Source of the DNA: Saccharothrix saharensis
GTDB lineage: Bacteria > Actinomycetota > Actinomycetes > Mycobacteriales > Pseudonocardiaceae
Direction of reading: 5' to 3'
DNA length: 64,000 bases
Assembly (NCBI RefSeq): GCF_006716745.1
Contig: NZ_VFPP01000001.1
Location: 3,162,001 to 3,226,000 of the forward strand
Within the stretch, counting starts at the first letter, position 1. Each line of letters starts with the position of its first letter. The position numbers and the translations under genes are program-made. Below are positions 1 through 8,603 of the stretch, in pieces. The notes under the pieces are model-generated. The model did no database searches and was not told where the DNA came from. It saw nothing but the letters and a program-made list of their open reading frames with translations.

Positions 1-774
1 AACCTCGGCGTGGTGCGGCTGGAGGCGGGCGACCTGGCGTCGGCGCGGGACGACCTGGAGACGTGCCTGGCGTTGAAGCGGGAGTCCGGTGGGCCGCGGT
101 CGGCTGAGACGGGTGTGCTGACCGGGTTGGGCGTGCTGGCGATCGAGACCGGTGAGCTGGCCGAGGCGGTGGACCTGCTCGGTGAGGCGCTGGCGATCAG
201 CGTGGAGCACGGGTTGCGGGGCAGCGAGATCACCGCGTTGACGTTGTTGGGCGTGGCGTCGCAGCTCATGGGCGAGCCGCAGCGCGCGCTCACCCACCTG
301 TCCGAGGCGTTGCGGTTGGCGACGGAGTCGGGGTTCCGCGAGGCCGCGGCGCGGGTGCTGGAGAGCATCGCGTCGGTGCGGCTGGACCTGGGCGAGCACG
401 CGGAGGCGTTGGAGCTGGCCGACCGGGCGTTGGCCGAGCTGCGGCAGGACGGGGACCAGCGGATCACGACGAACGTGCTGGTGGTGATGGCCTCGGCGAA
501 CCGGGGCCTCGGCTCGTTGCGCACGGCCGACGAGCAGTTCCAGCAGGCCCTGACGAAGGCCCGCCGGATCGGCTACCTGCCGGGCGAGGCGCGTGCCCTG
601 GTCGGCCTGGCGAGCGTGCGCCGCCTGCTGGGCCAGGTCGCCGAGGCGCGGACCCTGGCCACCCAGGCCGTGACGCTGACGTCCGACCTGGGACTGCGCA
701 TCACCGAGCGCCACGCCCGCGCCGAATTGGCCGCGGTCGACCGGCTGCTGGGCGACGACCCGGCCCGAACGTAG
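1..774 (+). CDS. TPR-repeat protein, C-terminal part (cut by window edge)
   Basis: The frame is open from base 1, so the gene begins outside the window; the GTG at 10 is only an internal valine codon. The visible 257 residues are helical tetratricopeptide repeats of about 40 residues with recurring patterns such as LGVLAIETGELAEA and LLGEAL. Arrays of this kind form the C-terminal part of large actinobacterial regulators (SARP/AfsR or LuxR/LAL type, usually DNA-binding, then NB-ARC, then TPR). The DNA-binding part is not visible, so the regulator assignment is inference. The gene ends 2 bp before a repeat array that separates it from the convergent pimB. Confidence 0.7.
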   Translation, partial: NLGVVRLEAGDLASARDDLETCLALKRESGGPRSAETGVLTGLGVLAIETGELAEAVDLLGEALAISVEHGLRGSEITALTLLGVASQLMGEPQRALTHLSEALRLATESGFREAAARVLESIASVRLDLGEHAEALELADRALAELRQDGDQRITTNVLVVMASANRGLGSLRTADEQFQQALTKARRIGYLPGEARALVGLASVRRLLGQVAEARTLATQAVTLTSDLGLRITERHARAELAAVDRLLGDDPART

Positions 775-775
775 A

Positions 776-891
776 ACTCTCGGGTCCTAAACGTTCGACA
801 CTCGGGTCCTGAGCGTTCGACTCTCGCGAGTGTCGAACGCTCAGGTGCCGAGTGTCGAACGCTCAGGACCTGTGAGTTCAACGCTCAGGTG
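776..891. repeat. Array of 22-nt repeats in opposed orientations between convergent genes
   Basis: Two head-to-tail 22-nt units (776-797 and 798-819; core CTCGGGTCCTGAGCGTTCG) and a 7-nt partial unit (820-826) are followed by three copies in inverted orientation (827-848, 849-870, 871-891; core CGAGTGTCGAACGCTCAGG). The two halves are complementary and can fold into one long stem. The last copy covers the pimB stop codon. The array lies exactly between two convergent genes, so a bidirectional terminator role is plausible but inferred. Confidence 0.8.
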
Positions 892-2015
892 TTGATCAAG
901 GTGGCCAGGCGGTCGGCCAGGTCGTCCCAGCGCCAGTTCGCGGTGACCCACTCGCGGCCCGCCGCGCCCATCTTCGCCGCCGTGCCTGGGTCGGCGAGCA
1001 GGGCGGCGACGGCGTTGGCCACCTCGGTCACCTCACGCCCGTCCACCACCCGCCCCGTCACGCCGTCCCGCACGGTCTCCGGCGCGCCACCCGAACGCCC
1101 CGCCACGACCGGCAGCCCGGTCGCCGACGCCTCCAGGTACACGATCCCCAGGCCCTCGACGTCCAGCCCGCGCCCCCGCGTCCGGCACGGCATCGCGAAC
1201 ACGTCACCGGCGTTGTAGTGCGCCGGCAGCTCCTCCCACGGCACGGACCCGGTCAGCACCACGTGCTCCGACACCCCGACCGACGCCGCCAGCCGCTCCA
1301 CCGCACCCCAGTGCGGCCCGCCGCCCACCAGCAGCAACGCCGCGTCCGGCACCTGCCGCCGGATCTCCGGCAACGCCCGCACCAGCACGTCCTGCCCCTT
1401 GCGCGGCACGAGCCGCGACACGCACACCACCACCGGCCGGTCGCCCAGCCCGTACCGCGCCCGCATCTCCTCCCGCGCCGCCGCCGAAGGCGCGAACACC
1501 GACGTGTCCACCCCGGACGGCAGGTGCTCCAACGCCGCCATCGGCCCGAACGCCGCCGCGAACCGCGAGCGCGTGTACCGGCTGACGAACGTCACCACGT
1601 CCGCGTCCGACCCGATGCGCCGCAACGCCTGCCGCGCGCCGGGCAGCATCGACCACCCGACCTCGTGGCCGTGCGTGGACGCCACCACCCGGGACGCGCC
1701 GGCCGCACGCAGCCGTGACGTCATGAGAGCCAGCGGGGCCGCCGCCCCGAACCACACGGCGTCACAGCGCGCTCCACGCAGGATGTCCGACGCCCGCCGC
1801 ACGACGTCCGGCGTGGGCAGCATCAACGTCCCCGGATGCCGCACCACCTCGAACGGCTGCACGGCGTCGAACTCGGGGTGCGAGCCGGACGACGACTCCC
1901 ACGACGGCGCGTACACCACGAGCTCCGGCAGCCGCACGGCCAACGCGTGCAGGTAGGACTGGATTCCGCCGGGCCGGGGCGGGAAGTCATTGGTCACCAG
2001 CAAGGTCCGACGCAC
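885..2015 (-). CDS. pimB: GDP-mannose-dependent phosphatidylinositol monomannoside mannosyltransferase (PimB family)
   Basis: The 376-residue protein is a GT4-family (GT-B fold) glycosyltransferase that adds the second mannose to phosphatidylinositol monomannoside in the synthesis of PIM lipids at the inner face of the membrane. It opens with LLVTNDFPPRPGGIQSYL, the acceptor-domain glycine loop. It contains STHGHEVGWSMLP near residue 115, SRLVPRKGQD near 200, and the GT4 EX7E motif in VEGLGIVYLEAS near 290. From memory it matches M. tuberculosis Rv2188c closely along its length, and the neighbouring genes keep the mycobacterial order. It ends inside the repeat array at 776-891. The next gene upstream on the same strand is 9 bp away. 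Confidence 0.93.
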   Translation of the reverse strand: MRRTLLVTNDFPPRPGGIQSYLHALAVRLPELVVYAPSWESSSGSHPEFDAVQPFEVVRHPGTLMLPTPDVVRRASDILRGARCDAVWFGAAAPLALMTSRLRAAGASRVVASTHGHEVGWSMLPGARQALRRIGSDADVVTFVSRYTRSRFAAAFGPMAALEHLPSGVDTSVFAPSAAAREEMRARYGLGDRPVVVCVSRLVPRKGQDVLVRALPEIRRQVPDAALLLVGGGPHWGAVERLAASVGVSEHVVLTGSVPWEELPAHYNAGDVFAMPCRTRGRGLDVEGLGIVYLEASATGLPVVAGRSGGAPETVRDGVTGRVVDGREVTEVANAVAALLADPGTAAKMGAAGREWVTANWRWDDLADRLATLINT

Positions 2016-2024
2016 GCGACCACG

Positions 2025-3263
2025 TTACGGGAACGTCCGCCGCAGGAAGTCCTGCCACCCGCGCACGAGCGCCGCGGTGTCCCCGCCGGTGGCTTCCAGC
2101 AGCACGCCGTCCACTTCGGACGCCCGAACCCGCGCCAGCCGCCGGTGCAGCGCGACCAGCCCCGACTCCCCCAGCGACGACGCCAGGTACAGGTGCACCG
2201 ACCACGCCTGCTGGTAGGCCAGCTCCATCGCGTCACCGCGGAAATCGGCGTCCGCGGGCAACGCGGACGGCACGGACCGCCGCACCTGGGCGGCCAGCAG
2301 CGGCGCGGCCCTGGTCGGCGGCACGTCGCTGCGCCGGTAGCCCACGTAGTCCGCGAACCCCTCCAGCACCCACATGGGCGCACCGTCGACGGTCTGCCCG
2401 CGCGTGGCGATGTGCGTGATCTCGTGCCTGAGCAGCACCCGCAGCGACAGGGGCGACAACGCGCCCGCGCTGTCGGGGTTGAGCACCACCCGCTGGCCGA
2501 GCGCCGTGTGCGTGTCCGGGTCGACCCGGTCGGCCACCGCGACGCCCGCGATCGCGCCGGTGGCGAACCCGGGTCCGACGAGCGCGACCATCTCCTCCGG
2601 GCTCGCGGGGACCAGCACGGCCACCTGACGCGCCCACGCCTGGCCCCACACCTCGGTCACGGCCGTCACGGCGCCGTCCAGCTCGGCCAGCGCGCGTGCG
2701 GCCAGCGCCTCCCCGCCGGGGTGGCTCAGCACGAACCCGCCGGTACCGGTGTGCACGTGGCACGGCCCGAAGTCCCACGGCCCGCGCCAGGTGCGGCGGC
2801 CCAGCGGCTCCAGCGCGGTGTCGGAGTTGAGGTACCAGCGGCCGTCACGCCGGGTGAACAGGTACGCCATGCCCTGGCTGCTCGGCTCCACGTCCACGCC
2901 GGCGAGCCGGTAGCCCAGCCGGACGTCCGGCGCCCACACCTCCTCGGCGGCGGGCAGCGCCACCCCGAAGAGGCCGATCTCCCCCTCGATCCGGTACTCC
3001 CACTCGGCCAGCGGCACGTCGGCGAGGTTGCGGAACAGGTCGAGCTGCCGTTGCCGGAACCCGGCGTCGGCCTCCGGGTCGAGCACGGCGCCGAACGCCG
3101 CCTCGTCCCGGTCCAGCACGGCTCGCGCGCGCTGGTCGAGCAACGCCCGGACGGCGTCCGCGCGGAGCGGAGCGGTCGGGGTCGTCGGCGCGACGGCCGT
3201 GACGAGTCCGACGAGGAACGTCACGGCCACCACCACGGCCAGCACGACCCTGATGCGGCTCAC
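2025..3263 (-). CDS. Membrane-anchored or secreted HExxH zinc metallopeptidase-like protein
   Basis: The 412-residue protein has an N-terminal hydrophobic segment (about residues 5-25) without a lipobox cysteine, so it is a signal anchor or signal peptide. Near residue 280 it carries RHEITH, a classic HExxH zinc motif. About 20 residues later EGFADYVGY provides a glutamate that fits the third ligand of gluzincin-type peptidases. The middle region resembles extracytoplasmic nuclear-transport-factor-like segments but was not assigned. It lies between pimB and the NlpC/P60 gene on the same strand, which suggests a cell-envelope role. The substrate is unknown. Confidence 0.75.
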   Translation of the reverse strand: MSRIRVVLAVVVAVTFLVGLVTAVAPTTPTAPLRADAVRALLDQRARAVLDRDEAAFGAVLDPEADAGFRQRQLDLFRNLADVPLAEWEYRIEGEIGLFGVALPAAEEVWAPDVRLGYRLAGVDVEPSSQGMAYLFTRRDGRWYLNSDTALEPLGRRTWRGPWDFGPCHVHTGTGGFVLSHPGGEALAARALAELDGAVTAVTEVWGQAWARQVAVLVPASPEEMVALVGPGFATGAIAGVAVADRVDPDTHTALGQRVVLNPDSAGALSPLSLRVLLRHEITHIATRGQTVDGAPMWVLEGFADYVGYRRSDVPPTRAAPLLAAQVRRSVPSALPADADFRGDAMELAYQQAWSVHLYLASSLGESGLVALHRRLARVRASEVDGVLLEATGGDTAALVRGWQDFLRRTFP

Positions 3264-3327
3264 GGGCCTCCAAAGTCATCGGCAGGACCACCCTCGTCAC
3301 AAGGATGGCCCTGCCGGATGAAAGTTG

Positions 3328-4368
3328 TCAGCCCGCGATGCGCCGCATGGCGTAGATGCTGCCGGGGTTCTCCAGCGGCACGACCTTGACCGGGACGCCG
3401 TCGGTGGACGCGTGCACGACCCGCGCGTTGTCCACCGCCATGCCCACGTGGTTGCCGCCGTTGTAGATGATCAGGTCGCCCGCCTGGACCTCGCCGCGGC
3501 TGACGGCGCGCCCGGCGCCCGCCTGGCCGCCGGAGGTGCGCGGGATCGACACGCCGGCCGCGGCGTAGGCCTTCGACGTCAGGCCGGAGCAGTCCCAGCG
3601 GTCCGGGCCGGTCGCGCCGTACAGGTACATGTCGCCCTGCTGGTCGAGCGCGAACTGGAGCGCGACGCCCGCCGCGCCCGCGGGCACGTTGGTGGTCACC
3701 TTGGGACCGGTGTTGGTCAGCGTGTTGCGCTCCTGCGCCGTCAGGCGGTTGAGCTGGGTCCTGACCTCGGTGATCTGACCCTGCAGCTCGTCGTTGCGCT
3801 TCTTGATGTCGTCGGCGATCTTGGTCGCCTCGTCGGTCGCGGCCTGCGCGCGGGACTGGGCGTCGGCCGCCTTCTGCCGCGCGTCCTCGGCGGCGTCGAC
3901 CGCGCCGGAGAGCCGTTCGAGGGACTCGTTGTTGTCCGACGCGAGCACGCCCAGCGCGGACATGCGGTTGAGGAAGTCCTGCTGCGAGTCGGACACCAGC
4001 AGCGCCGAGAGCTGGTTGAACCGCGCGCCCTCGAACGACGCCTCGGTCAGCTTGTCGACCTGGACCCGGAAGGTCTCCTCGTCGGCCTTGGCCTGGTCGC
4101 CCGCCTGGGTCGCCTGCGCGAGGTCGGCGTTGGCCTTGTCCAGCTCGGCCTGGTTGGCGTTGCGCTGCTCTTCGGCGCGCAGGAGCTCTTCGTTGAGCTT
4201 GGTCGCCTGCTCGGCGAGCTCGTTGTACTTCTTCAGCGCCTCGGAGGCGTTCGCGGGGGTGTTGGGCTGGGCTCCGGCGGGTACGGGCAGAGCGCCCACC
4301 GCGGCAGCGGCCACCGCCGTGGCCGCCATCGCCCCGCGCAGGCCGCGCTTGAGTCGTTGCGACGCCAC
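3328..4368 (-). CDS. NlpC/P60 peptidoglycan endopeptidase with coiled-coil domain (RipC-like)
   Basis: The start is taken as the GTG at 4368 because a GAAGGAG ribosome site lies 12 nt upstream and the protein then begins with a signal peptide (basic start, then an Ala/Val-rich core, likely cleavage after PAGA near residue 33). This gives 346 residues. Residues about 35-220 are an alpha-helical coiled coil rich in Glu, Gln and Ala. The NlpC/P60 domain fills the C-terminus, with catalytic Cys260 in DCSG, His307 in GNHVG and His319 in VVHAS. Such enzymes cut the D-Glu-mDAP bond of stem peptides during cell division. It corresponds in position to mycobacterial Rv2190c. The 296-nt region upstream (4369-4664) holds no gene and may be a long leader. 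Confidence 0.9.
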   Translation of the reverse strand: MASQRLKRGLRGAMAATAVAAAAVGALPVPAGAQPNTPANASEALKKYNELAEQATKLNEELLRAEEQRNANQAELDKANADLAQATQAGDQAKADEETFRVQVDKLTEASFEGARFNQLSALLVSDSQQDFLNRMSALGVLASDNNESLERLSGAVDAAEDARQKAADAQSRAQAATDEATKIADDIKKRNDELQGQITEVRTQLNRLTAQERNTLTNTGPKVTTNVPAGAAGVALQFALDQQGDMYLYGATGPDRWDCSGLTSKAYAAAGVSIPRTSGGQAGAGRAVSRGEVQAGDLIIYNGGNHVGMAVDNARVVHASTDGVPVKVVPLENPGSIYAMRRIAG

Positions 4369-4664
4369 AGTCGCGTGTGTCTCCTTCGTCTGATCCCGCC
4401 TGCCGGCCGGGCGCGTGACGCGGCCCGGCGCACCTCTGGTGAGAGATTCCGGCTCGGCTCCCCGACAGGCCGATTCGGCGGTGAACCCGCGTCGCGGCCC
4501 AGGATGGACCACTGCCGCCGCGAGATCTCGGCTAGGTTACGAAAAGTGAGTCCCGGCGTCCACTAGCGGGGCATGGAAATCACGCCGAGTTCAGCTTGGT
4601 TCACGATCGGCCTAGCTGTGACCTGCCCGTGTGACCCCTGGTGGTGTTAAAAACACGATCTGGG

Positions 4665-6014
4665 TCACACTCGGCCCAGGCGGGCCAGCAGCACCGCGGA
4701 CGGCACCGGGTGCGCGCCCCGCCGTCGGACGGAGTCGGCCACCGCCCGGTCGGACGTCACCACGACCACCGGACGGCCCTCCGGCTCGGCGGTCACCAGC
4801 GCCCGGATCACGTCGTCGGCCAGCACCCCGGGATCGCTGAACAGCACCCGCACGCCACGTGGCGCGGACGTCGGCACGGCGACCACGCCGGCCCCGTCGA
4901 ACACCAGCGTCACCTCCGCGCCGGTGCGCGCCGCCAGCACGGCCAACTGGTGCACCAGCCGGTCCCGCTGGTCCGACAGCGACAGCTCCGGGTAGCCGGT
5001 CTTGGTGACGTTGTAGCCGTCCACGATCAGGTGCACGGCGGGCAGCGCCAGCAGCCGGTCCAGCGCCGCCGGGTCCTCGACCCGGCCGACCGCGCCCTGC
5101 GCCGCGCTCGCGCCCCGGACCAGGTCCGCAGGCCGCGGACCCGCGCCGCCCAGGGCCAGCTCGCGCCGCAGGCCGTTCACCGCGCCGTCCAGCGTGTCGA
5201 CCAGCAGGGCCAACCGCACCTCGTCGGCCTGCCGCGCCTCCTTGGCCGACTGGCGGGCCACCTCGGCGTCCGACTCGGCCCGCTGCGCCTTGGCGCGCTC
5301 GTGCTCGGCGCGTTCCCGCTCGCGGTCCCGCTCGGCGGTCAACCGGCGCAACGCGGCCTCCGCCTCGGCCCGCACCCGGTCCGCCTCCGCCGCCGCCGCC
5401 TCGGCCCGGTCCTTGGCCTCGCGCAACCGCACGCCCTGCTCGCGCAACCGTTTGCGCAGCCGTTCCAGCTCTGCCTCGGACGCCTCGCGGATCTTGTCCA
5501 CCGCGCCGCCCGCCTCGGCCCGTTCGGCCTTGAGCCGCTCCAGCTCCACCTCGAGCCGTTCCGCCCGCTGCACGGCCAGGTCGCGCTCCGACCGCAGCGC
5601 CGCGTCCGCCGCGCGCCTGCCGACCAGCTCGATGAAGTGGGACGCGACCTCCTCGCCCTGCAGGACCGCCGCCGCGCCCGCGGCCACCGGGTCGGGCGAG
5701 GTCACCTCGAGCACCGCCGGCCGGTTGCGCCGCAGCCACTCGACCACGGCCGCCCGGAAGTTCGCCGACGACTTCAACCCGCCGATGAGGGCCGGCGCGC
5801 CCAACCGGGCCCGCTTCGTCGGCGCGAACCGCGCCACCGCGCGCAGCGACTGCGGGATGTCGACCTTCGCCATGTCGCCCAGCGCGTCCGCGCTCAACTC
5901 CGCGAGCCGGGCGCGCAACGGCTCGGGCAGCGCCGACCAGTCCACAGTGGACTCGACGGCCTGGTCGGTCTCCAGGTCGCCGGTGTCCTCAGGCTGCTCG
6001 ATCGGGTCCTGCAC
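4665..6014 (-). CDS. NYN-domain (YacP-like) RNA-binding protein or ribonuclease with coiled-coil region
   Basis: The 449-residue protein ends in an NYN/PIN-like domain: LIVDGYNVTKTGYP near residue 330 supplies the first acidic residue, LVFDGAG near 375 the second, and VVTSDRAVADSV near 420 the third. NYN domains are metal-dependent RNases related to YacP/Rae1. The central third (about 150-260) is strongly charged, Ala/Glu/Arg-rich and predicted to be coiled coil. The start is GTG at 6014, with a TAGCCT box 6 nt upstream, so the transcript may be leaderless. It precedes the NlpC/P60 gene on the same strand. Its target RNA is unknown. Confidence 0.85.
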   Translation of the reverse strand: MQDPIEQPEDTGDLETDQAVESTVDWSALPEPLRARLAELSADALGDMAKVDIPQSLRAVARFAPTKRARLGAPALIGGLKSSANFRAAVVEWLRRNRPAVLEVTSPDPVAAGAAAVLQGEEVASHFIELVGRRAADAALRSERDLAVQRAERLEVELERLKAERAEAGGAVDKIREASEAELERLRKRLREQGVRLREAKDRAEAAAAEADRVRAEAEAALRRLTAERDRERERAEHERAKAQRAESDAEVARQSAKEARQADEVRLALLVDTLDGAVNGLRRELALGGAGPRPADLVRGASAAQGAVGRVEDPAALDRLLALPAVHLIVDGYNVTKTGYPELSLSDQRDRLVHQLAVLAARTGAEVTLVFDGAGVVAVPTSAPRGVRVLFSDPGVLADDVIRALVTAEPEGRPVVVVTSDRAVADSVRRRGAHPVPSAVLLARLGRV

Positions 6015-6020
6015 CCGTAC

Positions 6021-6026
6021 AGGCTA
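6021..6026 (-). promoter_or_regulatory. Putative -10 box for leaderless NYN gene
   Basis: TAGCCT on the minus strand, followed by 6 nt and then the GTG start at 6014. It fits the actinobacterial TANNNT leaderless pattern. No clear -35 box was seen. Confidence 0.45.
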
Positions 6027-6127
6027 GCTGTGCTAATGGCCGCTGCTCCGCGGACGGCGGCTCGGTCGCCGGGAAGGCGACCGGGCGCCCCGATCAGCCG
6101 GCGATCAGAACTGTCGGTGGGTGCGGC

Positions 6128-6133
6128 TACCGT
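6128..6133 (+). promoter_or_regulatory. Putative -10 box for leaderless exonuclease/UvrC-like gene
   Basis: TACCGT lies 8 nt before the ATG at 6142, and no Shine-Dalgarno sequence precedes that ATG. This favours leaderless initiation at 6142 over the in-frame GTG at 6121, which lies upstream of this box. Confidence 0.45.
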
Positions 6134-6141
6134 GCCGCCCG

Positions 6142-7845
6142 ATGACTACTCAGCTCACGTTCGACGAACTGGGCACACCGCTGCGCGACACCACGTTCGT
6201 CGTGTTCGACCTGGAGACCACCGGCGGCCGGGCGGACGAGGACGCGATCACCGAGATCGGCGCGGTCAAGGTGCGCGGCGGGCGGGTGATCGGCGAGTTC
6301 GGCACCCTCGTCGACCCCGAGCGGGGCATCCCGCCGCAGGTCGTGGCGCTGACCGGGATCACCCAGCTGATGGTGACCGGCGCGCCGCGGCTGACCACGG
6401 TGCTGCCGGCGTTCCTGGAGTTCGCCGCCGGCGCGGTGCTGGTGGCGCACAACTCCGGCTTCGACGTGGGCTTCATGAAGGCCGCCTGCGCCCGGCACGG
6501 CTACACCTGGCCCAAGCCCACGGTCGTGTGCACGGTGAAGCTGGCCCGCCGGGTGCTGAGCCGGGACGAGGCGCCCAGCTGCCGGCTGTCGGCGCTGGCC
6601 CAGCTGTTCGGCGTGGCGGAGCAGCCCAACCACCGGGCGCTGGTCGACGCCCGCGCGACCGTCGAGGTGCTGCACCACCTGCTGGAACGCGTCGGCTCCG
6701 TCGGCGTGCACTCGCTGGAGGAGCTGGTCGCCTACCTGCCCGACGTGACGCCCGCGCAGCGCCGCAAGCGGACCCTGGCCGCGCACCTGCCGTCCACCCC
6801 GGGCGTCTACCTGTTCCGCGGCCCGTCGGAGGAGGTGCTCTACGTCGGCACGGCGTCCGACCTGCGGCGACGGGTGCGGCAGTACTTCACCGCCGGAGAG
6901 GGGCGCAAGCGGCTGCGGGAGATGGTGTCGCTCGCGGTCCGGGTGGACGCGGTGGAGTGCGCGCACTCGTTGGAGGCGGAGGTGCGGGAGCTGCGGCTGC
7001 TGACCGCCCACAAACCCGCCTACAACCGGCGTTCGAAGAACCAGGGGCAGGCGTGGTGGCTCGTGCTGACGGACGAGGCGTTTCCGCGCCTCTCCGTGGT
7101 CCGCACGCCGCGTGAGGGGGCGCTCGGCCCGTTCCGGTCCCGGCGGCTGGCCGAGACGGCGCTGGAGGCGCTGCTGGAGGCCGTGCCGCTGCGGGCGTGC
7201 TCGATGCGGATCCCGGCGCGCAACGCCTCCGCCACCCCGTGCGCGCTGTTCGAGCTGGGCCGGTGCAAGGCGCCGTGCGCGGGGCGGCAGTCGGTGGACG
7301 ACTACTCCCCCGCCGCTTCGGCTTTCCGCCGCCTGGTCGCCGGGGCCGACGTGACGCCGCTGCACGACATGACCGCGCAGATCGACGCGCTCGCCGCCGC
7401 GCACCGCTTCGAGGACGCCGCCACCCGCCGGGACCGGATGTCGTCGCTGGTGCGGTCGTTGGACCGGGCGCAGCGGCTCGCCGGCCTGGCGGCGTTGCCG
7501 GAGGTCGTGGCCGCACGGCCCGACGGCACCGGCGGGTGGGAGTTCGCGGTGGTGCGGCACGGGCGGTTGGCGTCGGCGGGGGTGGCGCGGCGGGGCGTGC
7601 GGCCGATGCCGGTGGTGGACGCGCTGGTGGCGTCGGCGGAGACCGTGGTCCCGGGCGAGGGGCCGCTGCTCGGCGCGCCCGCCGAGGAGGTCGGCGTGGT
7701 GCTGCGGTGGATCGACCGGCCGGGCACGCGGCTGGTCCACTGCGACCGCCCGTGGACCTCTCCCGCGTTCGCCGCCGGCTCGTGGCGTGAGTGGGTGGCG
7801 CGCGCCGAGGCCGGTCGCGACCAGTACCGGGCGGCGGGCCACTAG
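6142..7845 (+). CDS. DEDDh exonuclease / GIY-YIG (UvrC-like) fusion nuclease
   Basis: The 567-residue protein joins two nuclease modules. Residues about 10-180 are a DnaQ-like DEDDh 3'-5' exonuclease: FDLETTG (DxE), HNSGFDVGF (Asp) and HRALVDA (His and Asp). Residues about 210-290 are a GIY-YIG domain (GVYLFRG, then VLYVGTASDLRRRV) as found in UvrC. A Cys-containing stretch, CALFELGRCKAPC, follows. It matches mycobacterial Rv2191 in layout and place. It is probably a DNA-repair or nucleic-acid-processing enzyme; its true substrate is not evident from sequence. The start was chosen at 6142 rather than 6121 because TACCGT fits a leaderless promoter. Confidence 0.88.
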   Translation: MTTQLTFDELGTPLRDTTFVVFDLETTGGRADEDAITEIGAVKVRGGRVIGEFGTLVDPERGIPPQVVALTGITQLMVTGAPRLTTVLPAFLEFAAGAVLVAHNSGFDVGFMKAACARHGYTWPKPTVVCTVKLARRVLSRDEAPSCRLSALAQLFGVAEQPNHRALVDARATVEVLHHLLERVGSVGVHSLEELVAYLPDVTPAQRRKRTLAAHLPSTPGVYLFRGPSEEVLYVGTASDLRRRVRQYFTAGEGRKRLREMVSLAVRVDAVECAHSLEAEVRELRLLTAHKPAYNRRSKNQGQAWWLVLTDEAFPRLSVVRTPREGALGPFRSRRLAETALEALLEAVPLRACSMRIPARNASATPCALFELGRCKAPCAGRQSVDDYSPAASAFRRLVAGADVTPLHDMTAQIDALAAAHRFEDAATRRDRMSSLVRSLDRAQRLAGLAALPEVVAARPDGTGGWEFAVVRHGRLASAGVARRGVRPMPVVDALVASAETVVPGEGPLLGAPAEEVGVVLRWIDRPGTRLVHCDRPWTSPAFAAGSWREWVARAEAGRDQYRAAGH

Positions 7846-7887
7846 CATGTGGTCGGTCGATACCCCGACGACTTGTGGAGGACCGCT

Positions 7888-8172
7888 GTGATCACCGCGA
7901 TCGTGCTGATCCAGGCCGCCGCCGAGACCATCCCGGACGCGGCGCAGGCGATCGCCGACATCGAGGGCGTCACCGAGGTCTACTCGTGCGCCGGCGACGT
8001 CGACCTGATCGCCCTGGTCAAGGTCGCCCGGCACGAGGACCTGGCCGACCTGGTGCCCGGCCACATCTCCAAGGTGCCCGGCGTGCTGAACACGGACACC
8101 CACATCTCGTTCCGGTCTTACTCGAAGCGCGACACGGACGCGGCGTTCGCCATCGGCCTCGAAGACGCCTGA
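7888..8172 (+). CDS. Stand-alone RAM (Lrp/AsnC ligand-binding) domain protein
   Basis: The start is set at GTG 7888 because TGGAGGA lies 5 nt upstream; this gives 94 residues. The protein begins VITAIVLIQAAAE and contains GVTEVYSCAGDVDLIALVKV, the beta-alpha-beta-beta-alpha-beta pattern of the RAM domain that Lrp/AsnC regulators use to bind amino acids. There is no helix-turn-helix, so it cannot bind DNA alone; such proteins may pair with full Lrp regulators or act as small-molecule sensors. A decayed copy of its 3' end occurs at 8459-8513. Confidence 0.8.
   Translation: MITAIVLIQAAAETIPDAAQAIADIEGVTEVYSCAGDVDLIALVKVARHEDLADLVPGHISKVPGVLNTDTHISFRSYSKRDTDAAFAIGLEDA
8073..8129 (+). repeat. Direct repeat L, copy 1 (3' end of RAM-domain gene)
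   Basis: This segment inside the RAM-domain gene recurs in degenerate form at 8459-8513. Both contain GGTGCCCGG, GCTGA, CGGAC and then CATCTCGTTCCGGTC followed two bases later by ACTCGAAG. Confidence 0.7.
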
Positions 8173-8393
8173 GCACGTCCGGCAGCCGTGTGCGGGTACG
8201 TCGCGATCCGCGCCCCCGCGGGCCGGGCGCTGCCGCTCGCGGAACTCGGTGACCGGCTCTCCGCCCTCGGACTGCGAGGTGAAGCTCAGCGCCGTCTGCT
8301 CGACACCGTGGCTCGCACGCTCGGGTGGGCGGTCGACCACGGAGTCGGTGAACACCGCCGGCCGGCCGCCCTCGGTCACGCGGACATGCGGCA

Positions 8394-8452
8394 AGCCCCA
8401 TACCCGAACCGGCGCGGGGCCTCCACCACGGGCGAACGGGTCAGTCCTCCGG
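8394..8452 (-). repeat. Degenerate copy of the qcrB stop and terminator region
   Basis: This 59-nt segment matches 8961-9018 with about six mismatches and one extra base. Both read, on the minus strand, CCGGAGGACTGACCCGTTCG and then a GC-rich hairpin ending in GGGGCTT. It therefore copies the last codons (PED), the stop and the terminator of qcrB. Confidence 0.8.
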
Positions 8453-8458
8453 GCGTCC

Positions 8459-8513
8459 GAGGTGCCCGGTGCGCTGAGCGCGGACCGCCATCTCGTTCCG
8501 GTCGCACTCGAAG
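8459..8513 (+). repeat. Direct repeat L, copy 2 (decayed RAM-gene 3' end)
   Basis: This is the second copy of 8073-8129. It still encodes EVPGALSADRH in the frame that aligns with KVPGVLNTDTH of the RAM protein and then loses the frame. It begins 7 nt after the qcrB-tail copy, which marks the junction of a tandem duplication. Confidence 0.65.
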
Positions 8514-8571
8514 ACGCCCGATCGGACGACCCCGGCACCGGCCGACATCGTCGGACCCCGCCGGCAGGATG

Positions 8572-8603
8572 AAAAACAGGGATCCCCTGGGCGGGGACCC
8601 CTG
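8572..8603 (-). terminator. Rho-independent terminator of the HAD-like remnant
   Basis: On the minus strand an 11-bp stem with one mismatch (CAGGGGTCCCC / GGGGATCCCTG) and a 5-nt loop is followed by TTTTT (AAAAA at 8572-8576 on the plus strand). Confidence 0.8.

Noticed and set aside
4369-4664. Possible ydaO (c-di-AMP) riboswitch before the NlpC/P60 gene
   Set aside because: The leader is long and contains GCCGAATC and GGGGAGCCG, which recall parts of the element, but the other conserved blocks (GGGGTGAATC and the 3' AGCTAACC region) are absent.
7849-7887. Upstream ATG start for the RAM-domain protein
   Set aside because: It has no ribosome site, whereas GTG 7888 follows TGGAGGA and begins exactly at the conserved domain.
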